A stretch of 64,000 bases of DNA from Phenylobacterium sp. Lineage in GTDB: Bacteria > Pseudomonadota > Alphaproteobacteria > Caulobacterales > Caulobacteraceae. Position 1 is the first letter of the stretch. Each line of letters begins with the position of its first letter. Position numbers and translations under genes: made by a program. The DNA lies in the NCBI RefSeq assembly GCF_030651185.1, contig NZ_JAUSCJ010000041.1, positions 219,075 through 283,074 on the forward strand, written 5' to 3'. A model generated the notes under the pieces. The model worked only from the letters and a program-made list of their open reading frames with translations. It was not told the DNA's origin and searched no databases. Positions 52,649-61,254 of this stretch are shown here, piece after piece.

Positions 52649-52721
52649 ATGACGCTCCGGCCAAGCTTATGTGACGCTCAGACTTCGGAACGATGACATT
52701 CAGATTGACGATATGCGACAC
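52649..52721 (-). promoter_or_regulatory. 22-bp-phased array of Pho-box-like half-sites
   Basis: On the plus strand ATGACGC (52649), GTGACGC (52671), ATGACAT (52693) and GCGACAC (52715) repeat with exact 22-bp steps. Read in the porin direction they are GTGTCGC, ATGTCAT, GCGTCAC and GCGTCAT, close to the PhoB half-site CTGTCA[CT]. One intermediate site (ATTGACG, 52705) lies about half a step between. The array ends 68 bp from the porin start, in the 161-bp gap after phnE, so it is a candidate PhoB-controlled promoter. Confidence 0.65.
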
Positions 52722-52742
52722 TCGATCTGTAGACGGATCGTT

Positions 52743-53555
52743 CTACAGGAGGCGAGCGCGGATCGTCTGGCTGAGCATGTCGATCAGGGTGACCGCCACG
52801 ACGATGACGATGGCGATGGCCGCGACCTGGGAATAGTTGAATCCATTCAAGGATTCGAAAAGTGTCTGGCCGATCCCGCCGGCGCCGATCAGGCCCAGCA
52901 CCGTGGCAGACCGGGAATTGGATTCAAACCGGTAGAGCGCATAGGAGCTCCACAGGGGCGCGACCTGGGGGATGACCCCCCAGACCACTTCCTGCAGGGG
53001 TGTGGCGCCTGTGGCACGCACGCCCTCGACGGGACCGCGATCGATGGATTCCACGGCCTCGGAGAACAGCTTGGCCAGGACGCCGCCGGTGTTCAGCGCC
53101 AGGGCCATGACGCCGGCGAAAGGCCCCAGGCCGACGGCCACGATGAACAGCAGGCCCAGAACCAGATCGGGGACCGAGCGCAGCAGGTTCATGGCCAGGC
53201 GCATCGGCTGCTGCAGCCACACCGGCGAGATGTTGCGCGCGCAGACCAGGCCGAAGGGGATGGCCAGGAACACCGCCAGGCAGGTGCCCCACAGCGCGAT
53301 CTGCACCGTCAGCCACATCTGAGCGACGTAGAGCTTCCAGTTGGTGAAGTCGGGGCGCAGCAGTTCGCGGCCGAACTGCTGCATGTTCTCGGAGTTGGAG
53401 AACAGCATGGGCAGGCGGTTGATCTCCACCGGGCCGAAGCTGATGGCCAGGAACAGGATCACTCCGCCCCAGACCAGGACGTCGGGAGCCCGCTCCGCCA
53501 GGGTGCGGCTCGGAGGCCGGGGACCGCGCGCCATCTTGGGATCGATAAGGGTCAT
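52743..53555 (-). CDS. phnE: PhnE-type ABC transporter permease
   Basis: The 270-residue inner-membrane protein has about six membrane segments and the permease EAA-like loop (EGVRATGATPLQEVVWGVIPQ at about 180-200) that meets the ATPase. The family carries phosphonate, phosphite or phosphate. Its start shares one base with the stop of phnD. The frame and length are normal for a one-permease PhnE. Confidence 0.94.
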   Translation of the reverse strand: MTLIDPKMARGPRPPSRTLAERAPDVLVWGGVILFLAISFGPVEINRLPMLFSNSENMQQFGRELLRPDFTNWKLYVAQMWLTVQIALWGTCLAVFLAIPFGLVCARNISPVWLQQPMRLAMNLLRSVPDLVLGLLFIVAVGLGPFAGVMALALNTGGVLAKLFSEAVESIDRGPVEGVRATGATPLQEVVWGVIPQVAPLWSSYALYRFESNSRSATVLGLIGAGGIGQTLFESLNGFNYSQVAAIAIVIVVAVTLIDMLSQTIRARLL

Positions 53556-54556
53556 CAGACGTCCGGATTGACCGCGCGGCGCTGTGCGGCCTTGGCGCGG
53601 ATTTCGTCGAAAGCGGTCTGGGCCTTGGCGATCTTGGCGGCGTCGCCGCCGCGCTTGGCGGTGGCCAGAGCCTCGGAAGCCTCCATCTCGCGGATCGGGT
53701 CGAGATAGCTGTCGTCGGCCGCGCGGAAGCCGCCATAGGCCAGGCCCTTGAGCACTTCGCGCTGTTTGTCGGCGCGCGGTCCCGTGCCGGTCCCATAGGT
53801 GAGGAAGAACTGGCGTATTTTCTCACGGATCGCCGGATCGAGATCCTTGCGGGCGACGATGGAGGATTCCGGCAGCGGCGGCGAATTCCAGATCACCTCG
53901 ATCTTGGCGGCGACCTCGGGGTTCTCGCGGGCCGCGAACACCAGGCCCACGGAATTGTTCGTGGCCACGTCCAGCACGCCGTTGGCGACGGAGAAGACGT
54001 TGGTTTGGTGGCTGGCCGAGCGCACCCCCTTGAAACAGGCGCCGGGTTCGATCCCACGCGGGGTGAACAGGTAGGTCATGGGGGCCAGCGTGCCCGAGGT
54101 GGACTTGGCGTCGCCGATCCCGAAGGAGTAGCGCTTGTCGCACTTCAGCACGTCCTCCAGCGTGATGCCGCTGCCCTTCTTCACGATCAGCACCGAGGTG
54201 TAGGAATCGGCGCCTCCGGCGTCGATCACCCGGCCCAGCACCTCGCCATCGGCGCGGCGCACAGCCTCCAGGGCCGGCAGGGCGGAGAACCAGCCCACCT
54301 GCACCTGGTTGAAGCGCATGGCCTCGATCAGGGACGTGTAGTTGGTGGCGAAATAGGGCTTCACCTTGACGCCGATCTGGGCCGACATGTCGTCCAGGAG
54401 CGGCTGCCACAGGGGCTGCATCGAGGCCTGGTTCTCGGCCGACAGGATCGAGAAGGTCAGTTCGGTGGGGGGGGCGGCCTTTTCGACAGGCTTCTGGCCA
54501 CAGGCGGCCAGAGCCAGGGCGGCGGCCAGGGCGGTTAGAACTTGGCGACGGATCAT
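53555..54556 (-). CDS. phnD: PhnD-type phosphate/phosphonate-binding lipoprotein
   Basis: The 333-residue protein is a predicted lipoprotein (ALAACGQ) with the PhnD binding fold: FSILSAENQASMQPLWQPL near the start, YFATNYTSLIEAM, and the ligand loop GDAKSTSGTLAPMTYLF. A residue pattern of Ser-Thr-Ser around the loop fits oxyanion binding. It delivers the ligand to PhnE. Ends are coupled to both phnC and phnE. Confidence 0.93.
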   Translation of the reverse strand: MIRRQVLTALAAALALAACGQKPVEKAAPPTELTFSILSAENQASMQPLWQPLLDDMSAQIGVKVKPYFATNYTSLIEAMRFNQVQVGWFSALPALEAVRRADGEVLGRVIDAGGADSYTSVLIVKKGSGITLEDVLKCDKRYSFGIGDAKSTSGTLAPMTYLFTPRGIEPGACFKGVRSASHQTNVFSVANGVLDVATNNSVGLVFAARENPEVAAKIEVIWNSPPLPESSIVARKDLDPAIREKIRQFFLTYGTGTGPRADKQREVLKGLAYGGFRAADDSYLDPIREMEASEALATAKRGGDAAKIAKAQTAFDEIRAKAAQRRAVNPDV

Positions 54557-55347
54557 TTCGGCGCTCCTTCCCAGAAGGCGTCTTCGAATTCGGGACCGTA
54601 GATGTCGATCAGCCGCTCACGGCCCAGACCGTCGATGGGGCCGTCATAGACCACCTTGCCGGCCTTCAAGGCCACGACCCGCTTGCAGTAGCGCAGGGCG
54701 TAATCGACCTGGTGCAGGGTGACCACGACGGTGAGGCCGTCGGTGGCGTTGAGGTCGCGCAGCAGTTCCATGACCTTGCGCGCCGATACCGGGTCCAGGG
54801 AGGCCACCGGCTCGTCGGCCAGGATGATCTTGGCCTTCTGCACCAGGGCGCGGGCGATAGCTCCGCGCTGCTGCTGACCGCCGGAAAGAGTGTTGGCCCG
54901 CTGGCCGGCATAGTCGGCCACGCCCACCCTGGAGAGGGCGGCCATGACCGCGTCCTTGGTTTCCTGCGGCCAGGCGCCGAGGGTCCCGCGCAGCGTGGGG
55001 ATGCGGCCCAGAGATCCGAGCGCCACGTTGGTGAACAGGGTCAGCCGGCCCACCAGGTTGAACTGTTGGAAGATGAAGCCGACCCGGATGCGGGTCTGCC
55101 GCACCTTGCGGCTGATCTTGCCGCCCGACTGCACCGGGCCACCGAAGGCCTCGATGACGCCGGGGCCCTGGTCGATGGTCTGCAGGCCGCTGATGGAGCG
55201 CAGCAGGGTCGACTTGCCCGAACCGGACGGACCGATCAGGGCGATCATCTCGCCACGGGAAACATCGAGGGACACGCCGTCGAGCGCTTTGCGAGGGCCA
55301 AAGCTCTTCGAGGCGTTCCGTACGGACAGAACGGCGGCGTCAGGCAT
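54553..55347 (-). CDS. phnC: PhnC-type ABC transporter ATP-binding protein
   Basis: The ATPase has Walker A GPSGSGKST, the Q-loop in FIFQQFNLV, signature LSGGQQQRGAIARAL and Walker B KIILADEP with the D-loop SLD. The start at MPDAAVLSVRNASKSFG gives 264 residues, normal for PhnC; in-frame ATGs at 55398 and 55422 are alternatives. It overlaps phnD by 4 bp. No C-P lyase genes (phnG-M) are near, so the system may import phosphate, phosphite or phosphonate for use elsewhere. Confidence 0.93.
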   Translation of the reverse strand: MPDAAVLSVRNASKSFGPRKALDGVSLDVSRGEMIALIGPSGSGKSTLLRSISGLQTIDQGPGVIEAFGGPVQSGGKISRKVRQTRIRVGFIFQQFNLVGRLTLFTNVALGSLGRIPTLRGTLGAWPQETKDAVMAALSRVGVADYAGQRANTLSGGQQQRGAIARALVQKAKIILADEPVASLDPVSARKVMELLRDLNATDGLTVVVTLHQVDYALRYCKRVVALKAGKVVYDGPIDGLGRERLIDIYGPEFEDAFWEGAPK

Positions 55348-55409
55348 GAATGCGGAAGCTTCCCAGGTCGGCGCGGGCAAGGGGCGGAGATGCGTCATCG
55401 CCGTCCGTC

Positions 55410-55427
55410 GCGACGACTTCATGACAC
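55410..55427 (-). promoter_or_regulatory. Pho-box-like pair before phnC
   Basis: In the phnC direction the sequence GTGTCATGAAGTCGTCGC has two GTC cores 11 bp apart, the Pho-box spacing. It lies 63-80 bp before the chosen phnC start, or overlaps an alternative start at 55422. On the other strand CTGTCACAAAAC near 55529 with a GTCGC 12 bp on is a weaker match. Confidence 0.4.
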
Positions 55428-55726
55428 GGCGCCCGCCGTCCGGTCTAGCGTCCGTTAACGCCTCCCTACGTCGCAGGCGCGTCGCGCGCGCGAATGACCC
55501 CGCGGCGCGCAAAATCCTGCCTTTGGGACTGTCACAAAACCCGTCGCCGCGCCCCCCTCGCAAGCCTTGGCCGCGTCAGGGTTTGCGCGTGATTTACCGC
55601 ACCAGAATCAAACCGCTTTACACAGGGGTCATATGCCCCTATTTCACCGCGCTCCGGCGGACCCGAAGTCCTCAAAAGCGCTGCTAACGCCGGCTAGGTT
55701 CAACAATCCAATGGGGGTTACGTGAA

Positions 55727-56980
55727 TTGCACACGTATCACACACCCCTGGACCTGGTCCGTCAGCGGTCCCCCGAACGTCCTGTCGCAATAGCGCGACC
55801 GGACGCGGTGGCCACGGCGGCGCGCTGGTTCCAGGAAAATTTTCGCGGCGACGTCTTCTACGCAGTTAAGGCGAACCCTTCGCCATGGGTCATCGAGACC
55901 CTGGCCGCCAATGGGGTGACCTCCTTCGATGTGGCCTCGATCCCGGAGATCGAACTGGTCAGCCAGTTCGCGCCGGGCTCGCGCATGGCCTTCATGCATC
56001 CGGTCAAGAGCCGCTCGGCCATCTCCCAGGCCTATTTCGATCACGGCGTCCGCACCTTCGCGCTCGATACGCACGAGGAGCTGGCCAAGATCATGGACGC
56101 CACGGGCGGCGCGAAGGACCTGAACCTGATCGTCCGCCTGGCGGTCGCCGCCGAGGGCGCGGCCTATTCCCTGTCGGGAAAGTTCGGGGTCGACACCTTC
56201 GAGGCGCCGGGCCTGCTGCTCGCCGCCCGGCGGGCGACGCAGGATTTGATGGGCGTCTCCTTCCACGTCGGCAGCCAGTGCATGCGTCCGACCGCCTATC
56301 AGGCGGCCATGACCCAGGCCTCCCGCGCTCTTGTCCGCGCTGGCGTCTTCGCCGACGTGGTGGACGTGGGCGGTGGCTTCCCGTCGGTCTATCCCGGCAT
56401 GGTTCCGCCGGACCTGGCCGACTATGTCGACTCCATCGACCGCGGCTTCGCCGAGATGATGGTCCACGAGACCACCGAGCTGTGGTGCGAACCCGGCCGG
56501 GCGCTCGTCGCCGAAGGCTCCTCGATCCTCACCAAGGTCGAGCTGCGCAAGGGCGACGCGCTGTATCTCAATGACGGCTCCTACGGCTCGCTGTTCGACG
56601 CCGCCCACACCAAGTGGCCCTTTCCGGTCAAGCTGATCCGCAATGAGGATGGCGAGGCCCGTGAGGTCGAAGGCCCGCTCAAGCCCTACCGTTTCTGGGG
56701 TCCCACCTGCGACTCGCTCGACCACATGCCCGGCCCCTTCTGGCTGCCGGAAGACATCCGCGAGGGTGACTATGTGGAGATCGGGATGCTGGGCGCCTAT
56801 GGCGTGGCGATGAACACCCGCTTCAACGGGTTCGGCGACGCCGAGACCATCGAGGTCAACGACGCCCCCATGGCCTCCATGTTCGGCCTGGCCAAGCGTT
56901 CGATCTCGGTGCCGAAGTCCGAGATCCAGAACGTCGTGAAACTGTCCCGCGCGCGCGGCAAGAAGCGTCGGCGGAAATAA
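55727..56980 (+). CDS. Type III PLP-dependent decarboxylase (ornithine/lysine decarboxylase)
   Basis: The 417-residue alanine-racemase-fold enzyme has the PLP Lys48 in VFYAVKANPSP, HVGSQCMRP, the Gly-rich DVGGGFPS, EPGRALVAEG, and the cross-subunit Cys/Asp motif GPTCDSLDHM. Such enzymes decarboxylate ornithine to putrescine or lysine to cadaverine, or both. The start must be the TTG at 55727 (GGGGG upstream); no ATG or GTG in this frame lies between it and an upstream stop. A deoxyhypusine-synthase-like gene follows, so the two form a polyamine pair. Confidence 0.92.
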   Translation: MHTYHTPLDLVRQRSPERPVAIARPDAVATAARWFQENFRGDVFYAVKANPSPWVIETLAANGVTSFDVASIPEIELVSQFAPGSRMAFMHPVKSRSAISQAYFDHGVRTFALDTHEELAKIMDATGGAKDLNLIVRLAVAAEGAAYSLSGKFGVDTFEAPGLLLAARRATQDLMGVSFHVGSQCMRPTAYQAAMTQASRALVRAGVFADVVDVGGGFPSVYPGMVPPDLADYVDSIDRGFAEMMVHETTELWCEPGRALVAEGSSILTKVELRKGDALYLNDGSYGSLFDAAHTKWPFPVKLIRNEDGEAREVEGPLKPYRFWGPTCDSLDHMPGPFWLPEDIREGDYVEIGMLGAYGVAMNTRFNGFGDAETIEVNDAPMASMFGLAKRSISVPKSEIQNVVKLSRARGKKRRRK

Positions 56981-57004
56981 CCGTCGCGTTTACGTGTTGA
57001 TGGT

Positions 57005-57041
57005 CCAGCCGGTCGCTCCGTCCCGGCTGGGCCCCTTCTTT
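57005..57041 (+). terminator. Hairpin between the decarboxylase and DHS-like genes
   Basis: CCAGCCGG pairs exactly with CCGGCTGG around a ten-base loop, then GCCCCTTCTTT follows on the plus strand. It looks like a moderate terminator or attenuator between the two polyamine genes, 36-72 bp before the second start. Confidence 0.55.
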
Positions 57042-57076
57042 ACGGACGGGCGCTCAAACTCCTGAGGATCAAGAGA

Positions 57077-58147
57077 ATGAACGCTGACGTTCAAAACACC
57101 AATCGCAAGGCCGAGCTGCTCTCGACCACCGTCGAGCATGTGGCCATCGACCAGTACGACGCCCGTCCGATCATCGATTCGATGCGGCAGATGAGCTTCA
57201 CCAGCCGCGATACCGCGCGCGCCGCCGACATCCTGACCATGGCGCTGGAAGACAAGGGCTGCTCCACCTGGCTGACGCTGGCCGGCTCCACCAGCGCCGG
57301 CGGCTGCATGCACATCTATCGCGACATGCTGAAGTTCGGCCTGATCGACTGCGTGGTCTCCACTGGCGCCTCGATCGTCGACATGGATTTCTTCGAGGCC
57401 CTGGGCTTCAAGCACTACCAGTCCAAGCCCCAGGATCCGGTTGATGACCGCGACCTGCGCGCCCTCTATATCGACCGCATCTACGACACCTATATCGACG
57501 AGGAAGAGCTCCAGAACTGCGACGACGTGATCTTCCAGCTCTGCAACATGCTGGAGCCCCGCCCCTATTCGAGCCGCGAGTTCATCTGGGAGATGGGCAA
57601 GTGGCTGGCCGACGGCAACGCCAAGAAGAAGGGCTCGCTGATCGAGACGGCCTATGAGCTGGACATTCCGATCTTCTGCCCGGCCTTCACCGATAGCTCC
57701 GCGGGCTTTGGCCTGGTGAAGCACCAGGTGGAGAACATGAAGGCGGGCAAGCCCTACCTCACCATCGATTCCGTGGCCGACTTCCGCGAGCTGACCGACG
57801 TGAAGATCGCGGCCGGCACCACCGGCCTGTTCATGGTGGGCGGCGGGGTTCCGAAGAACTTCGCCCAGGACACCGTGGTCTGCGCCGAAATCCTCGGCCA
57901 CGAGGTCGACATGCACAAGTACGCCATCCAGATCACGGTGGCCGACGTGCGGGACGGCGCCTGCTCGTCCTCGACGCTCAAGGAGGCCTGCTCCTGGGGC
58001 AAGGTCGACGTCACCTGGGAACAGATGGTGTTCGCCGAGGCCAGCACCGTGGTGCCGCTGATCGCATCGGACGCCTGGCACCGCGGCGCCTGGAAGACCC
58101 GCGAGAAGCCCCGCTGGGCCAAGCTTTTCCAGAAGATCGCGTCGTAG
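57077..58147 (+). CDS. Deoxyhypusine-synthase-like enzyme (homospermidine synthase candidate)
   Basis: The 356-residue protein is clearly of the deoxyhypusine synthase fold: TLAGSTSAGG for NAD, VVSTGASIVDMDF, FMVGGGVPKNF and the active-site Lys309 in CSWGKVDVTWEQ. Bacteria lack eIF5A, so hypusine is not the product. Bacterial members are reported to transfer aminobutyl groups between polyamines, for example putrescine to homospermidine. The upstream decarboxylase would supply the diamine. The start follows AAGAGA. The exact product here is inference. Confidence 0.9.
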   Translation: MNADVQNTNRKAELLSTTVEHVAIDQYDARPIIDSMRQMSFTSRDTARAADILTMALEDKGCSTWLTLAGSTSAGGCMHIYRDMLKFGLIDCVVSTGASIVDMDFFEALGFKHYQSKPQDPVDDRDLRALYIDRIYDTYIDEEELQNCDDVIFQLCNMLEPRPYSSREFIWEMGKWLADGNAKKKGSLIETAYELDIPIFCPAFTDSSAGFGLVKHQVENMKAGKPYLTIDSVADFRELTDVKIAAGTTGLFMVGGGVPKNFAQDTVVCAEILGHEVDMHKYAIQITVADVRDGACSSSTLKEACSWGKVDVTWEQMVFAEASTVVPLIASDAWHRGAWKTREKPRWAKLFQKIAS

Positions 58148-58183
58148 CCGAAGCGGCCGTTGTCGCGCCAGCGATGACGGCCG

Positions 58184-58465
58184 TCAGGACCGCTCGTCGG
58201 AAATCCCGGGCGCCCGGCGCGCCTCGGGGTCCGGGCCGCCATCACTCAGGGCGATCATGACGCGGCCAAGGTTCAGCATCACCGTCGCCGGGTTGACCCG
58301 GAACGGCCGGGGCAGGAAGACCGCCACACCGGCCAGCAGCAGCAGGGCGGGTGACAGCACGATCAGCACAGGTACGAGCGGCAGCCAGGGATTGAACCGC
58401 CGCTGACCGGGCTTGAGGACGCGCGGCACGACCCGCCAGCGCAACAGTTCGGCGCGGGCCCGCAT
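58184..58465 (-). CDS. Small membrane protein of unknown function
   Basis: The 93-residue frame begins MRARAELLRWRVVPRVLKPG and has a long hydrophobic stretch (about 26-52, PWLPLVPVLIVLSPALLLLAG) that makes one or two membrane passes, then a short charged tail. It is Arg-rich on the N-terminal side, favouring an inside N-terminus. No good ribosome site is seen; a GTG 45 bp upstream is an alternative. I do not recognise the family. Confidence 0.6.
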   Translation of the reverse strand: MRARAELLRWRVVPRVLKPGQRRFNPWLPLVPVLIVLSPALLLLAGVAVFLPRPFRVNPATVMLNLGRVMIALSDGGPDPEARRAPGISDERS

Positions 58466-58679
58466 CAGCGCCAGCTGGCGCGGCGCCTTCTCCCGGCGGG
58501 GATTGGCCACCTCGGAGGGCGGCGTTGAGGTCGGAAGCGGGTCCAGCTGTCGGCCTTGTGTTTCCGGAACCCTAACCCAGGATCTTGCGTCCACCCACGT
58601 CAGAAAGCCCCATCCGGCTTGCAGTTGCGCCAGCGGTCGGCGTGGGCATGATGCTCCCAACAGATCAAGGGAGTGGAAA

Positions 58680-59504
58680 ATGCGCTGTACACTGATCGGA
58701 CTGAGCCTCACAGGCGCCCTTGCCGCGGCCGGCATGGCCCTGGCCCAGCCGGCGGCGGTCGTTGCGCCCGCCCCGACATCCCGGCCCCTGCCCGCCGGCT
58801 ATCTCAACGCCCAGACCTGGCCCGACGCAGCCCAGATTCTGCCGCCTGCGCCCGCCACGGGCTCGGCCCGCGAGGCGCAGGACCAGGCTGTGTTCAAGGC
58901 GACCCGCACCCTGGAGGGATCGCCGCGCTGGGCGCTCGCGCAAAACGACGTGCCCTCCCTGCCTGGCGCCATGCTGACGGACTTCAGCTGCGCGGTGGGC
59001 GTGCAGATGTCTCCGGAGGCAACGCCCAGGCTGATGACCGTGCTGTCGAGGATGGGCATCGACGCCAGTCGCCAGGTCTCCAGCGTCAAGGACGTCTTCA
59101 AGCGCCCGCGGCCCTATCTGATCGCCGGTGAGGGCGCAATCTGCACGCCAAAGAGCGATTCCCTGGCCGCCAGCCCCGACTATCCCTCAGGCCATGCCAC
59201 CTGGGGCTGGGCCGTGGCCCTGTTCCTGGCGGAACTGGCGCCTGACCGGGCGACACCGATCCTGGTGCGCGGGCGCGCCTTCGGCGAAAGCCGCGTGGTC
59301 TGCGGCGTCCACAGCGTCAGCGCCATCGAAGCCGGCCGCCTCAATGGCGGGGCGATCCTCGCCACATGGCGCGGCAATCCCGTTTTCCGCGCCGACCTGG
59401 AAGCCGTCCGTGCGGAACTGGAGGCCGTCCGCAAGACCGGCGCGAAGCCCGACGCGGCGATGTGCAAGGTCGAGGCGGAACAGTCCGCCAGGACCCCCTG
59501 GTAA
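58680..59504 (+). CDS. Class A-type acid phosphatase (PAP2 fold) with altered third motif
   Basis: The 274-residue secreted protein has a signal peptide (IGLSLTGALAAAGMALA|QP), then the three PAP2 motifs: KDVFKRPRPYL, YPSGHATWG and ESRVVCGVHSVSAIEAG. The Asp that should follow the catalytic His by four residues is Ala here (HSVSA instead of HxxSD-type). A Glu two residues on could serve. Such enzymes dephosphorylate a range of esters in the periplasm, in keeping with the phosphate genes nearby. The ATG follows GGGAG. Confidence 0.88.
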   Translation: MRCTLIGLSLTGALAAAGMALAQPAAVVAPAPTSRPLPAGYLNAQTWPDAAQILPPAPATGSAREAQDQAVFKATRTLEGSPRWALAQNDVPSLPGAMLTDFSCAVGVQMSPEATPRLMTVLSRMGIDASRQVSSVKDVFKRPRPYLIAGEGAICTPKSDSLAASPDYPSGHATWGWAVALFLAELAPDRATPILVRGRAFGESRVVCGVHSVSAIEAGRLNGGAILATWRGNPVFRADLEAVRAELEAVRKTGAKPDAAMCKVEAEQSARTPW

Positions 59505-59511
59505 GGCGACG

Positions 59512-60285
59512 TCAGATTCCGGCGTACCACTCGTAGCCGCGGTCTTCCCAGAACCCGCCCTTGCCGGCCCCCAGGTGGGCGAAGTCGGCGACGGCTTCGA
59601 TGCGCATGACGTACTTGGCGTGCTTGTAGCCGAGCTGCCGCTCGACCCGCAGACGCAAGGGCGCGCCGTGGGCCACCGGCAGGACCGCGCCGTTCATCTC
59701 GTAGGCCATGATCGTCTGGGGGTGGTAGGCGTCGATCAGGTCGATGCTCTCATAGTAGCGCCCGTTCGCCCCCCCGCCGCCCAGGCTGTCGGCGCAGTGG
59801 AAGACGATGTAGCGGGCGTCCGCCTTCAGGCCGGCCAGGTCCAGCAGCGGGCCCAGGCGCGCGCCCTTCCACTTACCGATGCTGGACCAGCCCTCGACGC
59901 AGTCGTGGCGGGTGATCTGGGTGCGGGACGTGAGGGCGCGAACCTGGGCGAGGGTCAGGGACAGGGGCTTGTCCACCAGGCCGTCCACCACCAGCCGGTA
60001 GTCGGCAAAGCCCCCCATCAGCAGCTTGCGGTACTCGGCGTCCCCCGGACTGATGGAGCCGTTGGGACGGAAGTCGGAGCTGATGTCAGCCTCGGTGAAC
60101 TCCTGCGCCAAGGCCTTGCGGCTGATCAGCAGGCGCTGGGCCTGGCGCGTCAGCCCCTCCGCGCTCTTCAAGGTGGCCTGGACCTGCGGGTTGTCATTGA
60201 CCTTGTTGCAGGCGGTGAGCCACAGGCCCGCGGCGCCGGCGGCGGCGCCCTTGAGCCAGCCACGGCGGGTGTCGGCGGCGCTCAT
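59512..60285 (-). CDS. Molybdopterin-dependent oxidoreductase (sulfite-oxidase/MsrP fold)
   Basis: The 257-residue protein has a Tat-like and lipobox N-terminus (TRRGWLKG; LTAC, Cys26) and an SUOX-type molybdopterin domain with the Mo-binding Cys129 in RHDCVEGWSSIGKWKG and the ligand loop VAHGAPLRLRV. It probably reduces or oxidises a small substrate in the periplasm with electrons to or from the neighbouring cytochrome b. The start overlaps the end of that gene by 4 bp. The substrate is not known. Confidence 0.9.
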   Translation of the reverse strand: MSAADTRRGWLKGAAAGAAGLWLTACNKVNDNPQVQATLKSAEGLTRQAQRLLISRKALAQEFTEADISSDFRPNGSISPGDAEYRKLLMGGFADYRLVVDGLVDKPLSLTLAQVRALTSRTQITRHDCVEGWSSIGKWKGARLGPLLDLAGLKADARYIVFHCADSLGGGGANGRYYESIDLIDAYHPQTIMAYEMNGAVLPVAHGAPLRLRVERQLGYKHAKYVMRIEAVADFAHLGAGKGGFWEDRGYEWYAGI

Positions 60286-61094
60286 CGGGCGTCTCCCTCG
60301 ACGTCTATGGCGTAGCGGCCGGTGACCATGGACCGCAGATTGTTCCAGACCCCCGACAGCAGGACCATGGCGACATGGACCAGGACGAAGGCGGTGATCA
60401 GGCCCGCGCAGATGAAGTGGATCGTCCGCGCCGACTGCCGCCCCCCGAACACCGCCGGCAGCCAGGGCTGACCCGCATCGACGGCGGGCGACATGGTCAG
60501 GCCTGTCAGGACCATCAGCGGCAGGACGATCAGCACGACGCCGCCATAGGCCAGCTTCTGCAGGGCGTTGTAGCGGCGGGCCTCCTCGCCCTTGGCGAAC
60601 CTCAGCCGCGCATGGTCGAGAATCTCATGCCAGAGGTGGCGCGGCGCCAGTTGGTCCCGGGTGGGCAGCAAATCACGGCGGATATGGCCGTTCAGGCTGT
60701 TGGCGGACAGATAGACCAGGCCGTTGAGCACAAAGACCCAGGCGAAGAAGAAGTGCCAATGTCGGCCGTCGGCCAGGTTGCGGTAGCTGGGCGCCGTCGA
60801 CCAGGCGGGGAAACCACGCTTCTCATTCCCCGAGAACCCGAACAGGCCCGTAGTTTCCAGGGTCAGGGGCCCGACCTTGGTCAGGCCGATCATCTCATCG
60901 CCGCGCTCGACAGCGGTCATGGCGACCCAGGGCTCGGCAAAGGTGGATTTCTGGCCCCAGTAGAGCGCCGGGTGGGCGTTGAAGATCTGCAGGCCGCTCA
61001 TCAACAGCAGGGTTAGGGCCACCACATTGATCCAGTGGGTCAGCCGCGTGACCACGCTGTGGCGATAGACCAGGGCCTTCATCGTCGGTGGCAT
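60282..61094 (-). CDS. Cytochrome b subunit for the molybdoenzyme
   Basis: The 270-residue inner-membrane protein has four main membrane segments and His residues in the right places for haem b: RLTHWINVVAL near the start, DGRHWHFFFAW in the middle and ARTIHFICAGL with FVLVHVAMVLL near the end. It fits the cytochrome b/b6 domain family that links periplasmic molybdoenzymes to the quinone pool. A start at the internal ATG (MKALVYRHS) is possible. It overlaps the oxidoreductase gene by 4 bp. Confidence 0.9.
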   Translation of the reverse strand: MPPTMKALVYRHSVVTRLTHWINVVALTLLLMSGLQIFNAHPALYWGQKSTFAEPWVAMTAVERGDEMIGLTKVGPLTLETTGLFGFSGNEKRGFPAWSTAPSYRNLADGRHWHFFFAWVFVLNGLVYLSANSLNGHIRRDLLPTRDQLAPRHLWHEILDHARLRFAKGEEARRYNALQKLAYGGVVLIVLPLMVLTGLTMSPAVDAGQPWLPAVFGGRQSARTIHFICAGLITAFVLVHVAMVLLSGVWNNLRSMVTGRYAIDVEGDAR

Positions 61095-61254
61095 GTGGTG
61101 GTCTTCCCCGAGGGTCTTCAGCTTCGCACAAGGACCTTACGGCGGCGATGGCCTGCCGGACGAGCTTGAGCTTAGGGACGATTTCGGCGCCCGCCCCCTG
61201 TCGGTTACAGGACGCCTCCCATAAGTTCGCCGCCAACAAGCGAGGGATGGTTGC

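Noticed and set aside
55529..55547. CTGTCAC...CCGTCGC as a Pho box
   Set aside because: The two cores are 12 bp apart instead of 11 and the orientation is opposite to phnC; too weak to list as a site.
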